From Phycicoccus jejuensis (GTDB taxonomy: Bacteria; Actinomycetota; Actinomycetes; Actinomycetales; Dermatophilaceae): DNA of 64,000 nucleotides. Under the pieces are notes generated by a model. The model had not been told where the DNA came from. It was given only the letters and a program-made list of their open reading frames with translations, and did no database searches. The stretch lies in NCBI RefSeq assembly GCF_000720925.1, contig NZ_JOEE01000001.1:434001-498000 (forward strand), given 5' to 3'. Positions 35,280 to 42,937 of the stretch are shown here, one piece after another. The translations under genes were made by a program, and so were the position numbers. Each line of letters starts with the position of its first letter. Position 1 is the stretch's first letter.

Positions 35280-35818
35280 TGCTGCTCGCGGCCCTCGCGT
35301 CCGCGCTCGCCCTGCTGCTCGTGGGGCGCCGCCGGGGCGCGCCGTGGCCCAGGCGGCCACGCGGCCGACGGACAGACGGGTCGGCCCCGGCGACGGTCGA
35401 GGAGGCGGCGACGGCCCTGCTCCTCCTCGCGGCCGTCGTCCGGGGCGGTGGCGGGGTGGTCGAGGCCCTCGAGACCGTCGCGGCCGTCGACGACGGGCCG
35501 GCGGGCAGCGCCCTCGGCGTCGTCGCGGCCGCGCAGCGCTGGGGCGAGCCCACGGACCGCGCGTGGGCCCGCGTCGGTCCGGGGTGGGCGCCCGCCGCGG
35601 CGGCGTGGCACGCCGCCGCGTCCGCCGGGGCGCCGCCCGCGGACCTCCTCGAGGACGCCGCGGACCGGATGCGCGTCGCCGAGTCCCGCCGCGTGGAGGC
35701 CGCGGGCGCCCGCGCCGGTGTCCTGCTCGTGCTGCCGCTCGGGCTGTGCTTCCTGCCGGGGTTCGTCGCGACGACGGTCGTGCCCGTCGTCCTGACGCTG
35801 CTCTCCCGCTGGGGCTGA
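35279..35818 (+). CDS. tadC: Tad pilus assembly membrane protein TadC-like
   Basis: A 179-residue GspF-like protein with an N-terminal membrane helix (LLAALASALALLLVG), a helical domain with DLLEDAADRMRVAESRRVEAAGARAGV and a final hydrophobic hairpin (LLVLPLGLCFLPGFVATTVVPVVL). It is the last gene of the first Tad operon, which contains ssd, tadA, tadB and tadC in overlapping frames. Counterpart of Rv3657c by order. A 204-bp gap with the paired boxes separates it from the pilin operon. Confidence 0.85.
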   Translation: MLLAALASALALLLVGRRRGAPWPRRPRGRRTDGSAPATVEEAATALLLLAAVVRGGGGVVEALETVAAVDDGPAGSALGVVAAAQRWGEPTDRAWARVGPGWAPAAAAWHAAASAGAPPADLLEDAADRMRVAESRRVEAAGARAGVLLVLPLGLCFLPGFVATTVVPVVLTLLSRWG

Positions 35819-35889
35819 CGCCCGGACGCCGACGGGTGCCGGGTCGTGCGCTGCCCGGTGGTCGCCGCGGGTCCGTCAGAGCCGCTCCG

Positions 35890-35927
35890 TCGTCCACAGG
35901 GGTGCCGGCGCGACGCCGTCGTCCACA
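35890..35927 (+). promoter_or_regulatory. Paired TCGTCCACA boxes before the pilin operon
   Basis: TCGTCCACA at 35890-35898 and 35919-35927, again 29 bp apart and in the same orientation, 95 bases before the pilin gene. As in the first pair, box one is followed by GG and box two by GAT. Confidence 0.65.
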
Positions 35928-36022
35928 GATCGGCCGGCGCCCCTCGACCCCGCCGACCGTGGCGGGCGACGGTGGGCGAGGAGGGCGCGAGCGGTCGCGC
36001 CCCGGACGCAGGGAGGTCTGCC

Positions 36023-36220
36023 ATGGGAGCACGGGTGGTTCGGTTCGTCAGGAGGGTGGTCCGTCGGGTGCCGCGCGGCGAGGCCGGGATGACGACGGCC
36101 GAGTACGCCGTCGGCACCGTCGCCGCGGTGGCGTTCGCGGCGCTGCTGCTGGTGGTCGTCAGGTCCGGCCCGGTCAAGGGTGCGCTGACGAGCATCATCG
36201 TGTCGGCGCTCGGGACGTGA
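36023..36220 (+). CDS. Flp-type pilin, DUF4244 family
   Basis: A 65-residue pilin-like protein: a basic leader (MGARVVRFVRRVVRRVPRG), then EAGMTTAEYAVGTVAAVAFAALLLVVV, the Flp-like motif in which cleavage after Gly by a prepilin peptidase leaves an E at +1 or nearby and a hydrophobic helix. It is the DUF4244 protein (Rv3656c-like), probably the structural pilus subunit. GGAGGT precedes ATG 36023. No TadV/CpaA peptidase gene is in the window. The stop overlaps the next gene. Confidence 0.88.
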   Translation: MGARVVRFVRRVVRRVPRGEAGMTTAEYAVGTVAAVAFAALLLVVVRSGPVKGALTSIIVSALGT

Positions 36221-36585
36221 CCGGTCGTCGGTGCGAGCGCGGGGCGGTCACGGCCGAGCTGGCCGTGGCCGTCCCGGCGCTCCTCCTCGTGCTGGCCCTG
36301 GCCCTGTCCGCGGTGCGGCTCGGGGTCGACCGGCTGCGCTGCGCGGACGCCGCGCAGGTCGGAGCGCGGCTGCTCGCGCGGGGCGAGGACGAGGCGCTCG
36401 CGCGCGCGGCGGCGCAGCGGGTCGCGCCACGCGACGCCGTCATCGGGGTGTCCGTGGCGGGCGGCCGGGTCGAGGTGGCGGTCCGGTCGGCGGCGCCACC
36501 CCTGCTGGGCACGCTCGGGCCGGCACCGTCCGTCGAGGCGGTCGTCGTCGCCCGGCGTGAGGACGCCGGTCAGGACCTCCCGTGA
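36217..36585 (+). CDS. TadE-like pseudopilin
   Basis: A 122-residue TadE-like protein. The N-terminus RGAVTAELAVAVPALLLVLALALSAVRLG has the pseudopilin processing pattern (AVTAE) and a long helix; the rest is a small extracytoplasmic domain with a REDAGQ end. Minor pilins of this type help to build or tip the Tad pilus. GTG 36217 overlaps the pilin stop (GTGA). Counterpart of Rv3655c. Confidence 0.85.
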   Translation: MTGRRCERGAVTAELAVAVPALLLVLALALSAVRLGVDRLRCADAAQVGARLLARGEDEALARAAAQRVAPRDAVIGVSVAGGRVEVAVRSAAPPLLGTLGPAPSVEAVVVARREDAGQDLP

Positions 36586-36938
36586 GCGCCACCGTGCTCG
36601 TGGTCGGAGCGGCGGGGGCCGTCGTGGCCGTGGCGACCGGGGGCCTGGTCCTCGCCGGGGTGGCCACCGACGTCCACCGCGCCCGCGCCGCCGCCGACCT
36701 CGGGGCGCTGGCGGCGGCCGGTCCGCTCGTGGGTGGAGGCCCGCCCGACTGCTCCGCGGCCGGCGACGTGGCGACCCGCAACAGGGCGCGGCTCGTCGCC
36801 TGTGGCGCAGGGGAGGACGGGTCGGTCCTCGTGCGGGTGTCGGTCACGCTCGACGCCGTGGGCTGGCCGGGCCTGCCCACGGCGGTCGACGCGACGGCCC
36901 GCGCCGGCCCCGAGGCCGGGGGCGGCGGCGCGAGGTGA
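36582..36938 (+). CDS. TadE/G-like secreted protein (helicase/secretion neighbourhood)
   Basis: A 118-residue protein with one N-terminal helix (TVLVVGAAGAVVAVATGGLVLAGV) followed by HRARAAADLGALAAAG, the signature of the Rv3654c/TadG-like family, and a two-Cys exported domain (C57 and C74). GTG 36582 overlaps the TadE stop. It ends the pilin operon and meets the LapA-like gene tail to tail with a 23-bp gap. Confidence 0.8.
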   Translation: MSATVLVVGAAGAVVAVATGGLVLAGVATDVHRARAAADLGALAAAGPLVGGGPPDCSAAGDVATRNRARLVACGAGEDGSVLVRVSVTLDAVGWPGLPTAVDATARAGPEAGGGGAR

Positions 36939-36961
36939 CGTGCTGGGCGGAGGGGTGGTGG

Positions 36962-37444
36962 TCAGTCGCGGCGGACGTCGGTGGGCGTGCCGTCGGTGCG
37001 GGACTCGGCGACCTCGGCCCGGCGGCGGGCGGTCTCGGTCGCGACGTGCTGCTCGGCGACGCGCTCGTCGGCCTGGCGGCGCAGCTCGGCGGCCTCCTCC
37101 TCGTGGCGGCGACGCTCCTCGGCGAGCTGGCGCTCGCGGGCGTCGACCTCCTCCTTGAGGCGCTTCTGCTCGGCGGCGCGCTCCTCCTGGGCGGTGCGGT
37201 CGGCCTCGCGAGCCTGGACCCGGCGGCGGTGGCCGCGCTTGAGGCCGCTGCGCAGGACGACCCAGCCCAGCCAGAAGAGGGAGATGACGACCATGCCGCT
37301 GACGAGGAAGACGATCGGCGGCAGCTCCACCTGGCCGCCGAGCACGTTCATCACCACCGGGTCGTCGAGGCGGACGGCGCCGAGGACGAGGAGAGCCCCC
37401 ACGCCGAGGGCGAGGACGACGAGGACGACACCGAGGAGGACCAT
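36962..37444 (-). CDS. LapA-like two-helix membrane protein with coiled coil
   Basis: A 160-residue protein with two membrane helices (VVLVVLALGVGALLVLGAV; PPIVFLVSGMVVISLFWLGWVVL), then an Arg-rich stretch and a charged coiled coil of about 80 residues (EERAAEQKRLKEEVDARERQ and on). The helical hairpin resembles LapA/YciS-type domains; the coiled coil is the distinctive part. Function unknown. ATG 37444 lies seven bases after TAGCCT (37457-37452). Confidence 0.72.
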   Translation of the reverse strand: MVLLGVVLVVLALGVGALLVLGAVRLDDPVVMNVLGGQVELPPIVFLVSGMVVISLFWLGWVVLRSGLKRGHRRRVQAREADRTAQEERAAEQKRLKEEVDARERQLAEERRRHEEEAAELRRQADERVAEQHVATETARRRAEVAESRTDGTPTDVRRD

Positions 37445-37451
37445 GTCCCGG

Positions 37452-37457
37452 AGGCTA
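37452..37457 (-). promoter_or_regulatory. -10 element TAGCCT, leaderless lapA-like gene
   Basis: Minus-strand TAGCCT seven bases before ATG 37444. Confidence 0.5.
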
Positions 37458-37528
37458 CCGCCCTGACCAGCGGCGAAGCGCCCTGCGTGGCACCCGTCGT
37501 CGGGCGTCGAGGGTCGGTGGCCGGCGGA

Positions 37529-37550
37529 GCCAACTGCGCCCTTCGCAGTG
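37529..37550 (-). terminator. Weak hairpin after the helicase gene
   Basis: ACTGCG (37532-37537) and CGCAGT (37543-37548) around a five-base loop, extended by two C-G pairs across a bulge. It is 27-48 bases past the helicase stop. Confidence 0.35.
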
Positions 37551-37576
37551 GTCGGAGCCGGTCGGCCGGACGGCGT

Positions 37577-39859
37577 TCAGCCCGCGGCCGCGAGGGCCAG
37601 CTCGAGGACGACCACGGCCCCGGCCTTGTCCAGCGGCTCGTTGCCGTTGCCGCACTTCGGCGACTGCACGCACGCGGGGCAGCCGCTGCGGCACGGGCAG
37701 CCGAGCACGGCGTCCCGGGTCGCGCGCACCCAGGCCTCGAACGCGACGAAGGCGCGCTCCGCGAACCCGGCGCCGCCGGGGTAGCCGTCGTAGACCATGA
37801 CGGTCGGCAGGCCGGTGTCCGGGTGCAGCGCGGTCGAGACGCCGCCGACGTCCCAGCGGTCGGAGGTCGCGACGAGCGGCAGCATCCCGATCGCCGCGTG
37901 CTCGGCGGCGTGCAGGGCGCCGGGGACGGCCTCCTCGGCCACCCCGGCCGCCACGAGCACGTCGGGGTCGACCGTCCACCACACCGCCTTCGTCGTCAGC
38001 GAGCGCTCGGGCAGGTCGAGGGCGTGCCGGCCGATGACCTCGCCGCTCGGCAGCCGCCGCGTGAAGGCGGTGACCTGCCCCGTGACGCGCACGGACCCGT
38101 ACGCGGCCCGGACCCGGGCCCGCTGCGCCACGCGGTCGGTCGAGAGCACGTCGAAGCGGCTCACCGACTCCGCGAAGGTCGACCAGCCCGGGTCCCCCCG
38201 GACGACGTGCGCCGCCCGGCCCTCGAGGTCGAGCTCGGTGACGACCCACGCCTCGCCCTGGTGGACGTGCACCGCCCCGGTGTGCACCTGCGCGTGGGCC
38301 GAGGCCTCGTCGACGGTGCCGACGACCCGGCCGGTGCGCGTCTCGACGACGGCGACGACGTCGCTCGCCCCGCGCAGCGAGATGTGCTCGGCGGGCCGGT
38401 CCTCCCGGGCCCAGAACCACCCGGTCGGGCGACGCCGCAGGATGCCGCCCGCGACGAGGACGTCGAGCAGACGCCGGCTGCCGGGGCCGAAGAGCTCGAG
38501 GTCGGCCTCGCCGAGCGGCAGCTCGGCGGCGGCCGCCGCGAGGTGCGGGGCGAGGACGTGCGGGTTCTCGGGGTCGACGACCGTGGCCTCGACGGGCGCC
38601 TCGAAGATCGCCTCGGGATGCGTCACGAGGTAGCTGTCGAGCGGGTCGTCGGCGGCGACGAGCACGGCGAGCGAGTCGCCGCCGGAGCGGCCGGCGCGAC
38701 CCGCCTGCTGCCACAGGCTCGCCCGCCGTCCCGGCCATCCGGCCACGAGCACGGCGTCGAGGCCGCTGACGTCGATGCCGAGCTCGAGCGCGTTCGTCGC
38801 CGCGAGCCCCCGCACCGCGCCGGACCGCAGCCCGCGCTCGAGCTCGCGGCGGTCCTGCGGCAGGTAGCCGCCCCGGTAGGCCGCCACGGCCGCGCCGGAC
38901 CCCGGGTCGAGGGCCTCGAGCCGGCGCCGCGCGCCGGTGGCCAGCGACTCCGCCCCGGCCCGGCTGCGGGCGAAGGCCACCGTCTGCACCCCGTGCCCGA
39001 CGAGGTCGGCGAGCAGCTCGGCCGCCTCCGTCGTCGCCGAGCGCCGCGTGCCGTCGGCGTCTGTGACCGGCTCCCAGAGGGCGAAGGTCATCGCCCCGCG
39101 CGGGGAGCCGTCGGTCGTCACGGCCTGCACCGGCAGCCCGGTCAGGCGCGAGGCGTGGGCCGCCGGGTCGGTGACGGTGGCGGAGGCGAGGACGACCGTC
39201 GGGGACGCGCCGTACCGGCCGGCGACCCGACGCAGCCGCCGCAGCACCGCGGCGACGTGGGCGCCGAACACTCCGCGGTACACGTGGCACTCGTCGACGA
39301 CGACGTACCGGAGGTCCCTGAGGAAGCGCGACCACCGGGCGTGCCCCGGCAGCAGCGAGTGGTGGAGCAGGTCGGGGTTGGTGAGGACGACGTTCGCGTG
39401 CTCGCGGATCCAGCGGCGCTCGTCGGGTGGGGTGTCGCCGTCGTAGGTCGCCGCCCGCACGCCCGGCACCGCGAACGCCTCGATGCGGGCGAGCTGGTCG
39501 GCGGCGAGGGCCTTCGTCGGTGCGAGGTAGAGCGCCGTCGGTCCGCGCACGCCGCCGCGGGTCGACGCCTCGAGCACCGAGGACAGCACCGGCACGAGGT
39601 AACCCAGGCTCTTGCCGGACGCGGTGCCGGTGGCGAGGACGACGTGCTGCCCGGCCCGGGCGAGGTCGATGGCCTCGCGCTGGTGGCTCCACGGGCGCTC
39701 CAGCCCACCGGCCAGCAGGGCCGAGAGCACGGCCGGCTCGAGGTCGTCCGGCCACTGCGCGAGGCGGGCCGGGCGGGCCGGGATCTCCTCGACGTGGACC
39801 AGCCGACCGGGCGGCCCGTCACCGGCGAGCCGGGAGAGGTGCTGCGCGGGGCTGGACAC
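37577..39859 (-). CDS. DEAD/DEAH-box helicase, MrfA/YprA type with zinc cluster
   Basis: A 760-residue SF2 helicase. Motif I ATGTASGKSLGYL, motif Ia APTKALAADQ, motif II VVVDECHVY, motif III LASATVTDPA and motif VI QQAGRAGRSG are all present. The C-terminal domain (DUF1998/MZB) has the four-cysteine cluster CPCRSGCPACVQSPKCGN, as in Bacillus MrfA, a 3'-5' helicase for mitomycin damage excision. Rv3649 is the counterpart. GTG 39859 is chosen because TACCGT (39872-39867) ends seven bases before it and the family begins near here; an ATG at 39997 would overlap bldG. Divergent from bldG as in Streptomyces. Confidence 0.9.
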   Translation of the reverse strand: MSSPAQHLSRLAGDGPPGRLVHVEEIPARPARLAQWPDDLEPAVLSALLAGGLERPWSHQREAIDLARAGQHVVLATGTASGKSLGYLVPVLSSVLEASTRGGVRGPTALYLAPTKALAADQLARIEAFAVPGVRAATYDGDTPPDERRWIREHANVVLTNPDLLHHSLLPGHARWSRFLRDLRYVVVDECHVYRGVFGAHVAAVLRRLRRVAGRYGASPTVVLASATVTDPAAHASRLTGLPVQAVTTDGSPRGAMTFALWEPVTDADGTRRSATTEAAELLADLVGHGVQTVAFARSRAGAESLATGARRRLEALDPGSGAAVAAYRGGYLPQDRRELERGLRSGAVRGLAATNALELGIDVSGLDAVLVAGWPGRRASLWQQAGRAGRSGGDSLAVLVAADDPLDSYLVTHPEAIFEAPVEATVVDPENPHVLAPHLAAAAAELPLGEADLELFGPGSRRLLDVLVAGGILRRRPTGWFWAREDRPAEHISLRGASDVVAVVETRTGRVVGTVDEASAHAQVHTGAVHVHQGEAWVVTELDLEGRAAHVVRGDPGWSTFAESVSRFDVLSTDRVAQRARVRAAYGSVRVTGQVTAFTRRLPSGEVIGRHALDLPERSLTTKAVWWTVDPDVLVAAGVAEEAVPGALHAAEHAAIGMLPLVATSDRWDVGGVSTALHPDTGLPTVMVYDGYPGGAGFAERAFVAFEAWVRATRDAVLGCPCRSGCPACVQSPKCGNGNEPLDKAGAVVVLELALAAAG

Positions 39860-39865
39860 GCCGGT

Positions 39866-39872
39866 TACGGTA
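39866..39872. promoter_or_regulatory. Overlapping divergent -10 elements (helicase / bldG)
   Basis: TACGGT on the plus strand (39866-39871) and TACCGT on the minus strand (39872-39867) overlap in the near-palindrome TTACGGTAA. Confidence 0.5.
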
Positions 39873-39947
39873 ATCCTTGGTCCCGACGCCCCCAGAGCCC
39901 GGTGACCAGCACCGACCGCTGCCTGAGCCACCCGAGGAGTACGACGC

Positions 39948-40283
39948 GTGGAGCTTTCCGTCACGACGTCCCACCACGACGACGTCAGCGTCGTCACGGT
40001 CGAGGGCGAGGTCGACGTCTACACGGCGGCCCAGCTCCGCCAGACGCTCGACCAGGAGATCGCCGACGGGCACACCCGCCTCGTCGTCGACCTCGACGCC
40101 GTCTCGTTCCTCGACTCCACCGGTCTCGGTGTGCTCGTCGGCCGGCTCAAGACGGTCCGCAACAGCAGCGGCTGGCTGCGCATCGTCTGCACGAGCGACC
40201 GCATCCTGCGGGTCTTCCGGATCACCGGCCTGGACAAGGTCTTCGGCATCCACGGCACGCTCGACGACGCCCTCGGCGCCTGA
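39948..40283 (+). CDS. bldG: Anti-sigma factor antagonist, BldG-like STAS protein
   Basis: A 111-residue single STAS domain. The phosphorylated Ser is in FLDSTGLGVLVGRLK, and EGEVDVYTAAQLRQTL and ILRVFRITGLDKVFGIH are near-identical to Streptomyces BldG (from memory). BldG-type proteins, when unphosphorylated, bind anti-sigma factors and free stress or developmental sigma factors. GTG 39948 follows GAGGAG. The helicase-bldG-hppA order matches Streptomyces, but the anti-sigma gene that follows bldG there is absent. The leader is about 70 bases if TACGGT is used. Confidence 0.88.
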   Translation: MELSVTTSHHDDVSVVTVEGEVDVYTAAQLRQTLDQEIADGHTRLVVDLDAVSFLDSTGLGVLVGRLKTVRNSSGWLRIVCTSDRILRVFRITGLDKVFGIHGTLDDALGA

Positions 40284-40357
40284 CCGGCGACGACGTCCCC
40301 GCCGCGGGTCTCCGCGGTCGGTGCCGCACGCCCCTGACCAGCGGCGTCGCCGACGAG

Positions 40358-40373
40358 TGTGAAACGCGTCACT
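40358..40373. promoter_or_regulatory. Crp-like site upstream of hppA
   Basis: TGTGA-AACGCG-TCACT matches nine of ten fixed positions of TGTGA-N6-TCACA. Its centre is about 55 bases before the predicted hppA start point. Confidence 0.55.
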
Positions 40374-40408
40374 CCGTCCTGTGCGGGCGGGCCGCCGGAG
40401 GGGACCGG

Positions 40409-40414
40409 TAGGGT
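40409..40414 (+). promoter_or_regulatory. -10 element TAGGGT of hppA
   Basis: TAGGGT giving a start near 40421 and a leader of about 63 bases with AAGGAGGA before ATG 40484. Confidence 0.55.
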
Positions 40415-40483
40415 CCGTGCCGTCCGCCCTTGTCGAGGCGCTGTTCGCGCTCGGGGGCGGTCCACGCCGTCAAGGAGGATGGA

Positions 40484-42853
40484 ATGGCACCCCTCGCACT
40501 CGCGACCGCCGAGTCAGGAGGCCTGGACCTCACGGGCACGAACCTGACGCTGGTGGTCACGGTCGCGGTCATCGCGCTCGTGTCCCTCGTCATGGGCGTC
40601 GTGTTCCGTCGACAGGTCCTCGCCGCCGACCCGGGCACGGAGAAGATGCAGGAGATCGGCGCCGCCGTGGAGGAGGGGGCCCAGGCGTACCTGAGCCGCC
40701 AGTTCCGCACCCTCGGCATCTTCGTCGTCCTCGTCTTCGGTCTGCTGTTCCTCCTGCCCGCCGACACCTTCGGGGTCCGGCTCGGCCGGTCGGCGTTCTT
40801 CGTCGTCGGCGCGCTGTTCTCCGCGGCCATCGGCTACCTGGGCATGAGCCTCGCGGTGAAGGCGAACGTGCGCGTCGCCTCCGCGGCCCGCCAGCCGGGC
40901 GGTCGTGACCTCGGCATGAAGATCGCCTTCCGCACCGGCGGCGTCGTCGGCATGGCGACCGTCGGCCTGGGCCTGCTCGGTGCCTCGGTCGTCGTCCTGC
41001 TCTACAAGGGCGACGCCCCGAAGGTCCTCGAGGGCTTCGGCTTCGGCGCGGCCCTGCTCGCGATGTTCATGCGCGTCGGTGGCGGCATCTTCACCAAGGC
41101 CGCCGACGTCGGCGCCGACCTCGTCGGCAAGGTCGAGGCCGGCATCCCCGAGGACGACCCGCGCAACGCGGCGACCATCGCCGACAACGTCGGTGACAAC
41201 GTCGGCGACTGCGCCGGCATGGCCGCCGACCTCTTCGAGTCCTACGCGGTGACCCTCGTCGCGGCGCTGATCCTCGGCTCGGTCGCGTTCGGCGCCTACG
41301 GTCTCGTCTTCCCGCTCATCGTCCCGGCGATCGGCGCCATCACCGCGCTGCTCGGCGTCTACATCACCAAGGCCCGCCCCGGCGAGAACCCGCTGAGTGC
41401 CATCAACCGCGGCTTCTACATCGCGGCCGCCGTCTCGGTCGTGCTCTCCGCGGTCGCGGCCTACACCTACCTCCCGAGCACCTACGCCGAGCTCGGGAGC
41501 GCCAACGCCGGCATCCAGCAGCTCGCGGGCGACCCCCGCCAGGCGGCGGTCCTCGCGGTCGTCATCGGCATCGCGCTCGCCGGCGTCATCCTCTGGCTGA
41601 CCGGCCACTTCACCGGGACCGACAAGCGCCCGACGAAGGACGTCGCGCGGACCTCGCTCACCGGGGCGGCCACGGTCGTCCTCTCGGGCATCGGCGTCGG
41701 CCTCGAGTCGGCCGTCTACACCGCGGCGATCATCGGTGGTGCCGTCTACCTCGCCTTCCTCCTCGGTGGCGGCTCGACGGCCCTCGCGCTCTTCCTCATC
41801 GCCCTCGCCGGCTGCGGCCTGCTGACCACGGTCGGCGTCATCGTCGCGATGGACACCTTCGGCCCGGTCTCGGACAACGCCCAGGGCATCGCCGAGATGT
41901 CCGGCGACGTCGACGGCGAGGGCGCCCAGATCCTCACCGAGCTCGACGCCGTCGGCAACACGACGAAGGCGATCACCAAGGGCATCGCGATCGCGACCGC
42001 GGTCCTCGCGGCGACCGCGCTCTTCGGCTCCTACACCGACGCCTGGCAGACCGCGGTCCGCTCGCTCGACGCGAGCGGGCTCAGCCAGGAGCAGCTGCAG
42101 TCGGCCCAGGAGTTCGTCACGGAGGCGGAGGGTGTCATCACGACGCCGTCCACGCTCGTGGGGCTCATCCTCGGCGCGGCGGTCGTGTTCCTCTTCTCCG
42201 GCCTCGCGATCAACGCGGTGACCCGTGCCGCCGGCGCCATCGTCTTCGAGGTGCGCCGCCAGTTCCGTGAGATCCCCGGGATCATGGAGGGCACGGCCAA
42301 GCCCGAGTACGGCAAGGTCGTCGACATCTGCACGAAGGACTCGCTGCGCGAGCTCGCCACGCCGGGTCTCCTCGCCGCGCTCATGCCGGTCGCCGTCGGC
42401 TTCGGCCTGGGGGTCGGCGCGCTCGCCGGCTTCCTCGCGGGCGCCATCGGGTCCGGTGCGCTCATGGCCGTCTTCCTCGCCAACTCCGGCGGGGCGTGGG
42501 ACAACGCGAAGAAGATCGTCGAGGACGGTGCGCACGGCGGCAAGGGCAGCGAGGCCCACGCCGCGACCGTCATCGGCGACACCGTCGGCGACCCCTTCAA
42601 GGACACCGCCGGACCGGCCATCAACCCGCTCATCAAGGTGATGAACCTCGTCTCGGTGCTCATCGCGCCGGCCATCATCACCCTGTCGATCGGCGTGGAC
42701 GCCTCGGCCCCGATCCGCTACGGCATCGCGGCGATCGCGTTCGTCGTCGTCGTCGCGGCGGTCGCGGTCTCCAAGAGCCGCGACCTCGCCATCGGCGGGG
42801 ACGAGGACCCCGAGGCGGCCCCGGCGGAGGAGACCCGCCCCGCGCAGGTCTGA
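40484..42853 (+). CDS. hppA: Proton-pumping membrane pyrophosphatase, K+-independent
   Basis: A 789-residue membrane pyrophosphatase with about 16 helices that couples PPi hydrolysis to proton export. The substrate site has EDDPRNAATIADNVGD and DNVGDCAGMAADLFESY. The segment GNTTKAITKG carries Lys where K+-dependent enzymes have Ala, which marks the K+-independent class. A C-terminal EDPEAAPAEETRPAQV tail is acidic. It uses PPi from acs and biosynthesis. A strong ribosome site and a hairpin terminator make it a single-gene unit. Position equals SCO3547. Confidence 0.95.
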   Translation: MAPLALATAESGGLDLTGTNLTLVVTVAVIALVSLVMGVVFRRQVLAADPGTEKMQEIGAAVEEGAQAYLSRQFRTLGIFVVLVFGLLFLLPADTFGVRLGRSAFFVVGALFSAAIGYLGMSLAVKANVRVASAARQPGGRDLGMKIAFRTGGVVGMATVGLGLLGASVVVLLYKGDAPKVLEGFGFGAALLAMFMRVGGGIFTKAADVGADLVGKVEAGIPEDDPRNAATIADNVGDNVGDCAGMAADLFESYAVTLVAALILGSVAFGAYGLVFPLIVPAIGAITALLGVYITKARPGENPLSAINRGFYIAAAVSVVLSAVAAYTYLPSTYAELGSANAGIQQLAGDPRQAAVLAVVIGIALAGVILWLTGHFTGTDKRPTKDVARTSLTGAATVVLSGIGVGLESAVYTAAIIGGAVYLAFLLGGGSTALALFLIALAGCGLLTTVGVIVAMDTFGPVSDNAQGIAEMSGDVDGEGAQILTELDAVGNTTKAITKGIAIATAVLAATALFGSYTDAWQTAVRSLDASGLSQEQLQSAQEFVTEAEGVITTPSTLVGLILGAAVVFLFSGLAINAVTRAAGAIVFEVRRQFREIPGIMEGTAKPEYGKVVDICTKDSLRELATPGLLAALMPVAVGFGLGVGALAGFLAGAIGSGALMAVFLANSGGAWDNAKKIVEDGAHGGKGSEAHAATVIGDTVGDPFKDTAGPAINPLIKVMNLVSVLIAPAIITLSIGVDASAPIRYGIAAIAFVVVVAAVAVSKSRDLAIGGDEDPEAAPAEETRPAQV

Positions 42854-42867
42854 CCCCGGCCCACCCT

Positions 42868-42907
42868 CGACGAGGGGCCGGTCCCACCCGGGGCCGGCCC
42901 CTCGTCG
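42868..42907 (+). terminator. Terminator hairpin after hppA
   Basis: A 14-bp perfect stem (42868-42881 with 42894-42907), with further CCC-GGG pairing possible inside the loop. Confidence 0.8.
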
Positions 42908-42924
42908 CGTCCCGGCGGACCCCC

Positions 42925-42930
42925 TAGGCT
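42925..42930 (+). promoter_or_regulatory. -10 element TAGGCT, leaderless methyltransferase
   Basis: TAGGCT seven bases before ATG 42938. Confidence 0.6.
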
Positions 42931-42937
42931 CGTCCCG

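Noticed and set aside
32549..35927. Chromosomal origin of replication from DnaA-box-like motifs
   Set aside because: Only two boxes per site, no box cluster, no dnaA, dnaN, recF or gyrB nearby.
39948..40283. SpoIIAA/RsbV of a sigma-B operon
   Set aside because: No rsbW or sigma factor gene follows; sequence and neighbours fit BldG better.
40484..42853. K+-dependent pyrophosphatase
   Set aside because: The diagnostic position in GNTTKA is Lys, which belongs to the K+-independent class.
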